NCBI RefSeq assembly: GCF_014773245.1
Contig: NZ_JACWMX010000003.1
Location: forward strand, 310,001 to 374,000
Origin: Mucilaginibacter glaciei
GTDB taxonomy: Bacteria > Bacteroidota > Bacteroidia > Sphingobacteriales > Sphingobacteriaceae
DNA: 64,000 nucleotides
Direction: 5' to 3'
The notes under the pieces are model-generated. The model was not told the origin of the DNA. It did no database searches and was given only the letters and a program-made list of their open reading frames with translations. A program made the translations under genes and the position numbers. The first letter of the stretch is position 1; every line of letters begins with the position of its first letter. Of the stretch, positions 52,201 through 61,800 are shown piece after piece.

Positions 52201-53462
52201 CTTATATTACCCACTTTGATCATGATAAACTGGAAAGGATCTTGTTCAATTTGCTGTCTAACGCATTTAAGTTTACCCCATCAGGCGGGCATATTAGCGT
52301 TCTGGTCAGTTTATCTGCCGACAAAAGCACCGCTCAAAACCTGCTCGAGATAAAGGTGATAGATACCGGTATCGGCATCCCGTTAGAAAACCAGGCCAAA
52401 GTGTTTGAGCGGTTTTTTCAGAATGATATGCCCGAAAACCTGTTGAACCAGGGTAGCGGCATCGGGCTTTCTATAACCCGGGAGTTTGTGAAAATGCAGG
52501 GCGGCACCATCACGTTAGAGAGTGAACCCAATTATGGGAGCTGCTTTATTGTTGCGCTGCCGGTAAGCCCACAAACCGACCTTTCCGGCGTTGATCTTAT
52601 TGAAGACATTGAACCGGAAGAACTATTGCCGGTTGTGGCTAAAGTAGTTGAAGGTAACAAGTCGGCAGGTAAAAAAGCCACCATACTTTTGGTTGAGGAT
52701 AATGATGACCTGCGGTTTTATTTGAAAGACAACCTGAAGAATAGCTTTCACATTATAGAAGCGGCAAACGGCAGGGAGGGTTGGCAAAAGGCGCTTGCTA
52801 TGCATCCAAAGCTCATCGTAAGCGATATCAGTATGCCCGAAATGAACGGAATTGATCTTTGTAAAAAAATAAAGGCCGACAGCCGTACCGCGCAGATCCC
52901 GGTTATACTGCTTACCGCGTTAACTACCGATGAAGATCAGTTAGCCGGGTTGGAAAGCGGTGCTAACGATTACATCCTTAAGCCTTTTAACTTTGAGATC
53001 TTACTGTCTAAGATTCACAACTCCTTACAAATGCAGCAAACCTTAAAATCAACCTATCAGAATCAGGTGGAGGTAAAGGCGCAAGATATCCACGTGGTAT
53101 CTGAGAATGATAAGTTCCTGAAAAATGCCTTTGAATGCATCGAGGTCAATATCACAAATGTTAATTTCTCGGTAGAAGAGTTGAGCAGGCAGCTTAACCT
53201 GAGCCGGGTGTCGTTGTATAAAAAGCTATTGACCCTAACCGGCAAAACCCCGGTTGATTGTATCCGTACCATACGTTTGAAACGCGCCGTGCAGTTATTA
53301 GAAAAGAGCCAGCTAAGTATTGCAAACGTAGCTTATGAAGTGGGCTTTAATAACCCTACCTATTTCTCCAAAGTATTTAAAGAAGAGTACGGCCTGCTGC
53401 CGTCAGAATATATTCAGGAATACCAGAAAAACCTGAAGGAGCAATTAGAGGGTGTGAGCTAA
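49287..53462 (+). CDS. Hybrid two-component system regulator (HTCS)
   Basis: The 1391-residue regulator spans the inner membrane. Domains in order: signal peptide (1-22), periplasmic sensor made of two seven-bladed-type propellers with 'GLWVGT/WIGT' blade repeats (about 30-690, e.g. 'KGFMWFGTTSGLNRYD'), a Y_Y_Y domain (about 740-800), a membrane helix (about 808-830), HisKA with phosphoacceptor H876 in 'FFTNVSHEFRTPLSLIL', HATPase (about 975-1090, 'GIGIPLENQAKVFERFF', 'GSGIGLSITREFV'), a receiver with D1180 in 'IVSDISMPEMNG', and an AraC HTH domain (about 1285-1385). It should sense oligosaccharides and activate the locus. Its position between the hydrolase operon and susC supports this. Confidence 0.97.
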   Translation: MRFKILYFYIWLLAVPSVLYAQNNSYQFSHLDITNGLSDNQVNCIYKDEKGFMWFGTTSGLNRYDGRKFKVFKRDVKNPNSLAENHVMQIEEGPGKKLWTFTHSGISIYDPAIERFSNNIAAELARFKIPDNPIIGIVKDKQGDFWFSTNKRGLYRYNQAIANTQFYSAASSSPAVLHSNHILNIVAGRRGQIWLIYSDGVIDQLDTKTNKILKRFDGLSKALEMKPRSLTMIMDNQNNLWVCSDAGTIGVYSYNTKTEKLQHYSKDTPNGKLNSNVITSIIQADDNKIWVGSDHGGINVIDPATRKVSYILSKADDPKSLSGNSLYLYKDNTGTVWAGTFKQGVNYYHKGIMQFPLYKHFTTNPKSLPFEDINSFEEDDRQNLWIGTNGNGLVYFDRAANSYKQFKHDPSNPNSLANDIIVRLYIDKQKKLWIGTYFGGLDCYDGTTFTHYRHNKKDPASLTDDRVYTMIEDENGELWVGTFAGGLNVFDPKTKSFRHPKYASYSDYTAIIFLDRHNNKWIGRDRGVDLITNGSDTVKHYLSEPKNNNTLVGNDVNTITEDRRGLMWIGTKDGLSILNTKTNGFLNIEEGVNLPANNVSNIIEDNSGRMWVSTTNGLASIMLTEVDGKYKVQINNYNELDGLQGRAFNLYAAKKLKSGELVFGGIHGFNLFDPKISNTFKPKPNLIFTDLRLFNRSVAAGDTVNGRVVLTKALSETKEITLSHSQNVFDIEFAACDYFNPDKIKFEYKLEGFDRNWITVNDDNRKATYTNLDGGDYVFKVRQQGSSDISDGTISLDIKVLPPFFKSNLAYASYLILLLGGLFYLRHRGINKLKREFEATQNSIEAERNIAQEREEARRMHQLDLMKIKFFTNVSHEFRTPLSLILSPIDKLIKTAENADQQNQLSTIKRNGKRLLNLVNQLLDFRKMEYNELKLSLKQGDIVKFIKEVSSSFTDVAQQKRIQFLIESEVLSYITHFDHDKLERILFNLLSNAFKFTPSGGHISVLVSLSADKSTAQNLLEIKVIDTGIGIPLENQAKVFERFFQNDMPENLLNQGSGIGLSITREFVKMQGGTITLESEPNYGSCFIVALPVSPQTDLSGVDLIEDIEPEELLPVVAKVVEGNKSAGKKATILLVEDNDDLRFYLKDNLKNSFHIIEAANGREGWQKALAMHPKLIVSDISMPEMNGIDLCKKIKADSRTAQIPVILLTALTTDEDQLAGLESGANDYILKPFNFEILLSKIHNSLQMQQTLKSTYQNQVEVKAQDIHVVSENDKFLKNAFECIEVNITNVNFSVEELSRQLNLSRVSLYKKLLTLTGKTPVDCIRTIRLKRAVQLLEKSQLSIANVAYEVGFNNPTYFSKVFKEEYGLLPSEYIQEYQKNLKEQLEGVS

Positions 53463-53643
53463 CGCCGTTTATTCTACAACCTATAAATCTATCAAAGGCG
53501 CGGTATCCACCGCCGTTTATGCTTTGCAAGGTCATTTTCAAGCTAATTAATATTCAATTATAATCGGGCTGCTATTAGCTCCACTTTTTAATGATGATTT
53601 TTATTTTATCTATAAAACGTTGTAAATCAGTTTTATATGATGT

Positions 53644-53681
53644 GTTAACATTTGTGGTATAAACGTTAACATTTGTGGCAT
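53644..53681 (+). promoter_or_regulatory. Candidate HTCS operator before susC
   Basis: Two nearly identical 17-base half sites, GTTAACATTTGTGGTAT and GTTAACATTTGTGGCAT, start 21 bases apart (4-base gap). The second begins 36 bases upstream of TATCTTTA, the likely -7. The same layout occurs before the epimerase operon at 43850. The rest of 53462-53643 shows no gene or other site. Confidence 0.7.
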
Positions 53682-53701
53682 CCCTTAAACAAACGTCATT
53701 A

Positions 53702-53709
53702 TATCTTTA
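53702..53709 (+). promoter_or_regulatory. -7 element of the susC-susD operon
   Basis: TATCTTTA, one mismatch to TAnnTTTG, 64 bases before the susC ATG; no normal -33 element, consistent with activator control. Confidence 0.4.
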
Positions 53710-53773
53710 TTCCGATTAATAGGCTACCCTCCACAGCTTGTAAATCACAAACCAATTAAACCTAACATTAAGT

Positions 53774-56700
53774 ATGATGAGAAAACTACAAATTAAAGAT
53801 TTTGTGGTAATGATCGTTTTAAGCTTATCAATGTTGATAAGCACGATCGGTTATGCCCAAACCCGGCAGATCACAGGTTCGGTAACCGCTGCGGACGGTA
53901 CTGTACCCGGCGCAACTGTTTCACTGAAGGGTACGACCACCGGCACCATGACGGATGCTAACGGTGCATTTAAACTATCCGTACCAACTACCGGTACACT
54001 TGTTATTAGCGGCGTTGGCTACAAACCACGCGAAGTAGAGCTTACCGTAAGCAATACTTATGCTATCCGCGTTGAATCTAACGTAAGCGCTTTGAATGAG
54101 GTGGTGGTGATAGGTTACGGTACAGCAAAGCGTAAAGATCTTAACGGATCTATAAGTTCTGTAAGTGCCGAGACGATTGCAAAATTACCCGTGCCAACTT
54201 TAGAGGCGGCTTTACAGGGCCGTGCAGCAGGTGTGCAGGTAACTGCAAATGATGGTGCCCCGGGCGGTAACACCAACATCCTGATAAGGGGTGTGGGTAG
54301 TTTAGCCAGCGGTGGTAACAGCCCTTTATATGTGGTTGACGGTTACCCTATAGATGGTGGTATCAACAACTTTAACCCTAATGATATCGCGTCGATAGAT
54401 GTATTGAAAGATGCTTCTGCAACAGCCATTTACGGTATTCGTGGTGCAAATGGCGTAGTTATCGTTACAACCAAAAAAGGGCGCAAAGATGGCGTTCAGC
54501 TAACGGTTGATGCCTATAACTCGTTCCAGATGAAACCTAAAAAATACGATCTGCTCAACGCACAGCAATGGGCCACCTTAGCAAATGAAGTGGCCGACGC
54601 TGAGCCTAATTTTGTGGAATTGCCGATCTGGCGTAATCCGGCCGGCTTAACCAATGCCGACTGGCAGAACGCCTTGTATCAAACAGGCCGTACACAAAAT
54701 TACAGCATAGCCATCCGTGGCGGTAACGAGAAGTTACAATCAGCCACATCTGTTGGTTATTACGATCAAAAAGGTATTGTACTAGGTTCTTATTTTAAAA
54801 GGGTAACCCTGGGCCTTAACTTGGATTACCAGGCAACAAGCTGGTTAAAATCTAACACCAGTGCCAAATACACCTACCAGGTATCTAACAACCCTTACGG
54901 TACCGGTTCATTAGGGACCTTAACGCAGTTAGTGCCAACACTTGATGGCGGTAACAGTGCTACTAAACAGATAAGCGATGGTAATGGCAATTACGGCTTT
55001 TACAACCCGGATAACGCGTATGTGGCTAAATACAGCAACCCGGTTTACAATATTAAAACGAATGAGTATGAGAATATTGGTAACAACTTGCTCACCAATT
55101 CATCATTAGAGGCTACTTTATTGCCGGGCTTACGGATCAAAACAAATGCGGGTGTGCGCTTAAACACGTACTCGGGCTCATTCTTCCAGCCGGAAGATAG
55201 GCGTATCCAACAGCAATACCCTGCTGCTGTACCTACAAATGCTTTATACAGCCAGCGCCAAAACAATACTTTTGAATGGCTTTGGGAAAATACTATCGCT
55301 TATGACAAAACCATTGGCCAGCACGCCATTAGTTTTGTGGGTGGTGTATCTCAGCAAAGTACTTCTTTCACAGCTAACGGTGCCAGTGGTATCCCCAAAA
55401 ATAGCGTGATAAGGGACTTAGCCCAATTGGATAACCTTATTTTTGATGTGCAGGGTAATGGTAAAACCATTACAACTCTGGCATCACAGTTTGCAAGGTT
55501 AACCTATAAGTTTATGGATCGTTACTCTATTAACGGTACAGTCAGGAGAGACGGTTCTTCTAAGTTTAGTAAGGATAATCAATATGGTGTGTTCCCGGTA
55601 GCGGGTGCAACCTGGCAGATAAAAAACGAGCCTTTTTTGAGGGATGTTAACTGGTTAACCGACTTGAAATTAAGAGGTAGCTACGGTAAAACAGGTAATC
55701 AGGGCTCTATTCGTCCTTTCCAGTACGAAGCGCTTTATTCGACAGGTTTACCTGCTGCAAGTAGTGGTAACTTAGGTTATCCGTTTAACAAATTATACCA
55801 GGGCGGTATCGCCCAGTTACAACCTGCAAATGACAACCTGAGATGGGAAACAGACTACCAGACAGATATTGGCATGGATGCGTCATTCCTAAACGGTGCT
55901 TTAAGCTTAACAGTTGATGTGTTTAAAAGAGATTCGAAAGATTTCTTGCTAACACTTGCAGCACCGGCGCAATCGGGTTACAATTTCATTACCCGTAACG
56001 TAGGTAGTATGGAAAATAAAGGTATTGAGGTTGCTGTTAACTATAACCACGCGTCAGGAAATTTCCGTTATGGTGTTGGTTTGACCTTCTCGGCTGTTAA
56101 AAACAAGCTGACCAGCTTAACTTCAGGAACCAACTTTGTAACTACTTTTGGCGGTTTAGCATTAACTGGCCCGGGATGGTCATCTAATACTTACACTAAA
56201 ACCTATGTGGGTGGCCCGGTAGGCGAGTTTTATGGATACAAAACTTTAGGCATCTTCCAGACACAGGCGCAAATCACTGCATTAAATACAGTAGCCGCAG
56301 CTAAAAACCCTGCAAACCCGTATTACTACCAGGCAGCAACTGCTCCTGGCGACCGCATCTTTGCCGATACAAACGGCGATGGGCAGGTTACCATTGACGA
56401 CCAGGTTAGCTTGGGTAGTCCCCTGCCGAAATTTTATGGAGGGTTAAATCTTGATGCTGCTTACAAAGCGTTTGATGTGAATGCTTACTTCTACGGTGTA
56501 TATGGCAATAAAATTTTAAACTACCAGCAAAGTAATCTGCAGAGTTTCTCAAACAGGGGTTTCGTTGGTGTACAAAATGTTAGCCGCGAGTATTATGAAA
56601 ACAGATGGACGCCAACCAATCCGTCTAACGTTTTTGCAAGGGCTACCTTTAACGATGCACAAACCCTGAGCAGCGTGCCTTCAAGCACCTGGATAGAAAA

Positions 56701-56950
56701 TGGCAGTTTCCTGAAATTGAAGAATGTTACGGTAGGTTACACCTTACCAACCTCAATTGCTAACAGGGCAAGCCTGGCTAAAATAAGAGTATATTTTTCT
56801 ACCCAAAACCTTTTCACAATTACAAGTTACACAGGTCTTGATCCCGAGATCGGTATCCAGGGCAGCAATGCAACCCAAAACGGTATCGACAACGGTACTT
56901 ATCCGGGTTCTAAGTTTTACACGCTGGGTTTAAACGTAACTTTTAAATAA
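53774..56950 (+). CDS. SusC/RagA TonB-linked outer-membrane transporter (glycan locus)
   Basis: The 1058-residue transporter has a signal peptide ('IVLSLSMLISTIGYAQ'), a carboxypeptidase-regulatory-like domain ('RQITGSVTAADGTVPGATVSLKGTTTG', about 33-105), a TonB/plug region with 'VVVIGYGTAKRKDLNGSI' and the signature 'SIDVLKDASATAIYGIRGANGVVIVTTKKG' (about 215-245), and a barrel ending 'FYTLGLNVTFK'. It lacks an STN domain, so regulation is by the HTCS. It imports oligosaccharides released by the surface enzymes and is paired with SusD 18 bases later. Confidence 0.97.
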   Translation: MMRKLQIKDFVVMIVLSLSMLISTIGYAQTRQITGSVTAADGTVPGATVSLKGTTTGTMTDANGAFKLSVPTTGTLVISGVGYKPREVELTVSNTYAIRVESNVSALNEVVVIGYGTAKRKDLNGSISSVSAETIAKLPVPTLEAALQGRAAGVQVTANDGAPGGNTNILIRGVGSLASGGNSPLYVVDGYPIDGGINNFNPNDIASIDVLKDASATAIYGIRGANGVVIVTTKKGRKDGVQLTVDAYNSFQMKPKKYDLLNAQQWATLANEVADAEPNFVELPIWRNPAGLTNADWQNALYQTGRTQNYSIAIRGGNEKLQSATSVGYYDQKGIVLGSYFKRVTLGLNLDYQATSWLKSNTSAKYTYQVSNNPYGTGSLGTLTQLVPTLDGGNSATKQISDGNGNYGFYNPDNAYVAKYSNPVYNIKTNEYENIGNNLLTNSSLEATLLPGLRIKTNAGVRLNTYSGSFFQPEDRRIQQQYPAAVPTNALYSQRQNNTFEWLWENTIAYDKTIGQHAISFVGGVSQQSTSFTANGASGIPKNSVIRDLAQLDNLIFDVQGNGKTITTLASQFARLTYKFMDRYSINGTVRRDGSSKFSKDNQYGVFPVAGATWQIKNEPFLRDVNWLTDLKLRGSYGKTGNQGSIRPFQYEALYSTGLPAASSGNLGYPFNKLYQGGIAQLQPANDNLRWETDYQTDIGMDASFLNGALSLTVDVFKRDSKDFLLTLAAPAQSGYNFITRNVGSMENKGIEVAVNYNHASGNFRYGVGLTFSAVKNKLTSLTSGTNFVTTFGGLALTGPGWSSNTYTKTYVGGPVGEFYGYKTLGIFQTQAQITALNTVAAAKNPANPYYYQAATAPGDRIFADTNGDGQVTIDDQVSLGSPLPKFYGGLNLDAAYKAFDVNAYFYGVYGNKILNYQQSNLQSFSNRGFVGVQNVSREYYENRWTPTNPSNVFARATFNDAQTLSSVPSSTWIENGSFLKLKNVTVGYTLPTSIANRASLAKIRVYFSTQNLFTITSYTGLDPEIGIQGSNATQNGIDNGTYPGSKFYTLGLNVTFK

Positions 56951-56968
56951 GAAAAAAACATAACAGAC

Positions 56969-58696
56969 ATGAAATTAAATAAGAAGAATATTAGCCTTTT
57001 AGCCTTATCAGCAGTGCTGATGATGCCTCTGGCTTGTAAGAAGGACTTTTTGTCGCAAACCAACCGTTTCAGCTCTAATGCATCAGCTACTTTCCAAAAG
57101 TCCGGTGATGTTGTGGCCCTGGTTAACAGCATTTATGATGGTTACCAAAATGCCGACTTACTGAAAAAAGCAATATGGTATTACGCTAATTTCCAAACGC
57201 ATGATTTTTACAATTATGGAGCGGATGTAGCATGGAACAACTATCAGATCAATCCCGATTTTGGTGCGTTATCTGTATTATGGAACAATGCTTACATTAC
57301 GGTAGCCCGTGCTAATGCCGCATTTGATATTATTACAAAGGCAAAGGCAGATGGTGTACTTACCGGCGCCCTTGCCGACCGCCTTACCGGCGAAGCTTAC
57401 TTTTTACGCGGTATGACCTATTACTACCTTGCCGGTTCTTTTGGTGGTGTGCCTTTGGAATTAAAACCGATCACTGACGGTTTAACCCCGCGCAGCACGC
57501 AGGACGAGGTGTTTAAGCAAGTGGTATCTGATATGAAAATGGCCGAAGGTTTATTATTGTCTAAAACAACCCTGCCGGCGGCCGATCTGGGTCGTGCTAC
57601 TAAAGGTGCAGCTTACGCCTACGAAGGTGCGGCACAAATGTGGTTGAAAGATTATAACGCAGCCCTGACAGCCTTTAATAATACCGAGCTTACTAATAAT
57701 TATCATTTGTTACCCAACTTTGTTAATGTGCACGAATTTGATCATCAAAATAACGATGAATCGATATTCGAGATCCAGTTTGCAGTTTCCGGATCACAAA
57801 GCTGGGATGGCGGATGGCAAAACGGAGGCGAAGTTGCCTGGATAGATGACTTTAGCTGGCCGGAAGAGATCTCTAACTTCGGTTATGATTATGCTAACCC
57901 GGGCCTATGGTACTCTTACCAAACTGGCGATTTGCGCAAAGCGGTTACCGTTGTTGGCCCGGGCGATGAAAATAAAAGCCCCGGAATTATAGCAAAATGG
58001 GGTGGTATAAAAGGTTATCCATCTGTAGTAAGTGGTTTTGCCAGCGGCGATGCACGTTACAAAGGTACCGATGGTAAAGTTATAAATACGGTAGGTACCG
58101 CCGCGAAGCCTTGGTATGGTGTATCAGATCAACTACGTTCTGGGTACTACAATGCTAAAAAATGGCGCGATCCGCAACTTACAGGCGGTACAGGTAACCA
58201 GGTGATTTTCGGTTCTCAAAACCAGATCATGATGCGTTACGCAGAAGTATTAATTAGCAGGGCCGAGTGTAAAGTACGCACCGGTAATGCTGCGGGTGCT
58301 TTAGCCGATTTGAAAATTGTGCGCGACCGTGCGTTTGGTGGCACTGCTCCCGCAGTAATGCAGGATGGTGCCCGTTATGACGGGACTGCCGCTTCGCCGA
58401 TAACCGACCCATTACAGATGGTATTGAGCGAGTACAGGCATGAGTTGACTGCCGAGTATTCGGTGTTTTATGACTTGCGCAGGGCAGGGCCTGGTGTTGC
58501 TTCGGCATTTATCAAGGCAGCCTACGGTACCGATGCAACTACAACCCCGCAGCCTTATCCGTTTGGCCCTACCGCCGATGGAAAGCCGCATGGCGTATAC
58601 CGTACTACACTGCCCGAAGGGCGCGACTTGTTGCCTATACCGCAGCAAGCAATTGGTCTTAATCCAAACCTTACCCAAAACCCGGCATATAAATAA
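56969..58696 (+). CDS. SusD/RagB family outer-membrane lipoprotein (glycan locus)
   Basis: The 575-residue substrate-binding lipoprotein has its lipobox at Cys23 ('MPLACKKDF'). Family features include 'LTGEAYFLRGMTYYYLAGSFGGVPLELKP' (about residues 145-173), 'LGRATKGAAYAYEGAAQMWLKDYNAAL', 'MMRYAEVLISRAECKVRTGNAAGALADLKIVRDRAFGG', and the end 'ELTAEYSVFYDLRRAGPG...LLPIPQQAIGLNPNLTQNPAYK'. It caps the SusC at 53774. A hairpin terminator follows, so the next genes may be made in smaller amounts. Confidence 0.97.
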   Translation: MKLNKKNISLLALSAVLMMPLACKKDFLSQTNRFSSNASATFQKSGDVVALVNSIYDGYQNADLLKKAIWYYANFQTHDFYNYGADVAWNNYQINPDFGALSVLWNNAYITVARANAAFDIITKAKADGVLTGALADRLTGEAYFLRGMTYYYLAGSFGGVPLELKPITDGLTPRSTQDEVFKQVVSDMKMAEGLLLSKTTLPAADLGRATKGAAYAYEGAAQMWLKDYNAALTAFNNTELTNNYHLLPNFVNVHEFDHQNNDESIFEIQFAVSGSQSWDGGWQNGGEVAWIDDFSWPEEISNFGYDYANPGLWYSYQTGDLRKAVTVVGPGDENKSPGIIAKWGGIKGYPSVVSGFASGDARYKGTDGKVINTVGTAAKPWYGVSDQLRSGYYNAKKWRDPQLTGGTGNQVIFGSQNQIMMRYAEVLISRAECKVRTGNAAGALADLKIVRDRAFGGTAPAVMQDGARYDGTAASPITDPLQMVLSEYRHELTAEYSVFYDLRRAGPGVASAFIKAAYGTDATTTPQPYPFGPTADGKPHGVYRTTLPEGRDLLPIPQQAIGLNPNLTQNPAYK

Positions 58697-58712
58697 TATG
58701 CCGCTCGCTAAG

Positions 58713-58744
58713 AGGCTTTCCTGAGCAATCAGGAAGGCCTTTTT
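58713..58744 (+). terminator. Hairpin after susD (glycan locus)
   Basis: A 12-base-pair stem AGGCTTTCCTGA/TCAGGAAGGCCT (one G-T pair), loop GCAA and T run form a good intrinsic terminator that divides susCD from the FG-GAP gene. Confidence 0.85.
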
Positions 58745-58822
58745 GGGTTTAAACAATTTTCTAATAATCCCTAAAATGCAAATTGTAAATACAATATGCA
58801 TCAATAATGCTATCTTGATTAC

Positions 58823-61800
58823 ATGAAGATATTCTACAATTGTATTATCATTTTTTGTTTAGCCGGATTGGGATCCTGTAAAAATAAAACGCAGTTCCAA
58901 AAAATATCTTCGTCACATTCCGGTATCGATTTTAACAATCTCATTACCGAAAATGATTCTATTAACCCGCTGGATGTCGTAAACGTTTACAACGGCGGCG
59001 GCGTAGGCATCGGCGATTTTAATAATGACGGTTTGCAAGATATTTACTTTACCGGCAATATGGTTGCCAGTCAATTGTACCTCAATAAAGGTGATTTTAA
59101 GTTTGACAATATTACCGAAACAGCAGGTGTTGGCGGCCAGGGCCGCTGGAGCCGTGGCGTCAGCGTTGTAGATATCAATAACGATGGACTGATGGATATT
59201 TATGTTTGTAATACCATTAACCCTGACAGTACAAAGCGGCAAAATTTCCTGTACATCAATCAGGGGGTAGATAAAAATAACCTACCGTATTTTAAAGACA
59301 TGGCCCGTGCTTACCATTTGGAAGCCGGAACGCAGTCAACCATGGCCAGCTTTTTTGATTATGATAACGACGGCGACCTGGATATGTACCTCACCGTTAA
59401 CAACGCCAATGCCAGCTACAACCCAAATGTATTTGGGCCGACTGCAAGCCGCGGCCCGCATATCGTTACGGGTCAGTTATTCCGTAACGATTGGGACGCT
59501 GTATCAGGCCATCCGGTGTTTACCGATGTTACCGTAGCTGCCGGAGTTACCATACCCGGCTTTGGTCACGCGGCTTCTACGGTAGATTTTAATGGCGATG
59601 GCTGGAAAGACATCTACATCTCAAACGATTTTATCTCCAATAATATCCTCTACATTAATAATCGTAACGGTACGTTTACCGATAGATCGAGAGAGTATTT
59701 CAAGCATACTTCGCTAAACGCGATGGGGCAGGATGTGGTAGACATTAATAACGATGGCCTTGCCGATGTTATTGAACTGGATATGAATCCCGCCGATAAT
59801 TACCGCAAAAAAATGATGCTTTCGCCAAGCATGTACCAAACCTTCCAGAATTTCGACCAGTTTGGCTACCAATATCAATACGTACGCAACACATTACAAA
59901 TAAACCAAGGGCCTAAGTTAGGCCAGCAGGATACCATTGGAAACCCGGTGTTTAGCGAGGTGGGCTTTTTAAGCGGAATTGCCCAAACCGACTGGAGCTG
60001 GACACCCGTAGTTGCCGATTTTAATAACGACGGTTACCGCGATATGGTGATCACCAATGGCTTCCCCAAAGATGTATCTGACCGCGACTTTATGACCTAC
60101 CGGCAGCAGGCTTATGCAGTGGCATCAAAAGAAACAGTGTTGAAACAGATCCCGGAGATCAAGATCCCAAATTACGCGTTCCAAAATAACGGGGATATTA
60201 CCTTTAAAGATGTAAGCAAAGACTGGGGTTTGGATATCCCAACATTTTCTAACGGTGCAGTTTATGCCGATCTGGATAATGACGGCGCACTTGATATGGT
60301 GATCAACAATGTGAATGATGAAGCACTTGTTTATCGCAATACCGCAAGGGACGATCAAAAGAATTTTAATACCACCCATTACCTGCGAATAAGCTTTAAA
60401 GGTGATGAGCAAAATGTAAACGGGCTGGGCGCGCTGGTAAATATTTACTATGATAAAAGCCGGCAACAGGTTTACGAAAACACCCCTTATCGCGGTTACC
60501 TGTCATCGGTACAAAACATTGCCCACTTTGGTTTGGGTAAAATAACCAGGGTCGATTCTATCCTGATCAAATGGCCAAACGGCAAAGAGCAACGGCTTAC
60601 CAATGTAAAGGCTGATCAAAAAATTAGGGTGGACATAGCCAATGCGGTAAGTAAGCCTGCTACGGTTCAGCCAATTTTGGCCACCGGTTCGTTATTTAAA
60701 GAGGTGACAGATGCGGTAGGCGTTCACTTTGCACACAAATCGGCAACCTTTCTTGATTTTAACGTGCAAAAACTTTTGCCGCACAAGCTGTCTGATTACA
60801 GCCCCGCGCTGGCTGTGGGCGATATTAATAACGACGGCTTGGATGATATGGTAGTTGGCGGCGATTCTTATAACCAGGCACAGCTATTTTTTCAGCAGGC
60901 GAATGGCAAATTCACGCAGCGCAACTTGCTGCCCGGCACCACTTTCCCGCCGATTCTGTTTAAAGATGCTGGCTTGCTATTGTTTGATGCCAATGCTGAT
61001 GGTACGCTGGATCTGTATGTAGCCAGCGGCGGTTACGAAGCCAAACCCGGCGATAAGGAATACCAGGACAGGCTGTATCTTAACGACGGTAAAGGTAATT
61101 TTAAGCTCGCAGCGGATGCCGTTCCTGCCAATTTTACAAGTAAGCTTTGCGTACGCGGGTTTGATTATAATAAGGATGGCAAGCTGGATCTGTTCATTTC
61201 GGGCAGGGTAAAGCCGTGGCAATACCCCAAGCCGGTATCCAGCATCATTTTACGTAACGATAGCCAAAACGGTGTTGCCAAATTTACAGATGTAACGGCA
61301 GATGTTGCCCCAGCTTTAAAAAATATCGGGTTAGTTTGCGATGCACTTTTTACCGATTTTGATAACGATGGCTGGCCCGACCTGGTCTTGGCCGGCGAAT
61401 GGATGCCGGTAACTTTCCTGAAAAACGAACAGGGTAAGTTTAAAAATGTTACTGCCACCACGGGTATTGCCGGCAAGTTTGGTTGGTGGAATTCGATAAT
61501 CGCAGGCGATTTCAGGCACACCGGCCGTATAGATTACATTGTGGGGAATGTTGGGCAAAACAGCCTGATGCAGGCTACCGACGAATATCCTGTTTATATT
61601 ACCGCTAAGGATTTTGATAACAGCGGCGCCTACAGTGCAGTACCATCAATATTCCTGCTTGATAAGGCCGGTAATAGGAAGGAATATCCCGTACAGGGCC
61701 GCGACGATATGGTAAAGCAGATGATCAGCATGAAGAAAAAGTACACCAACTACACTTCTTTTGCTACAGCTACCATGAATGATATTCTTACACCCGAGCA

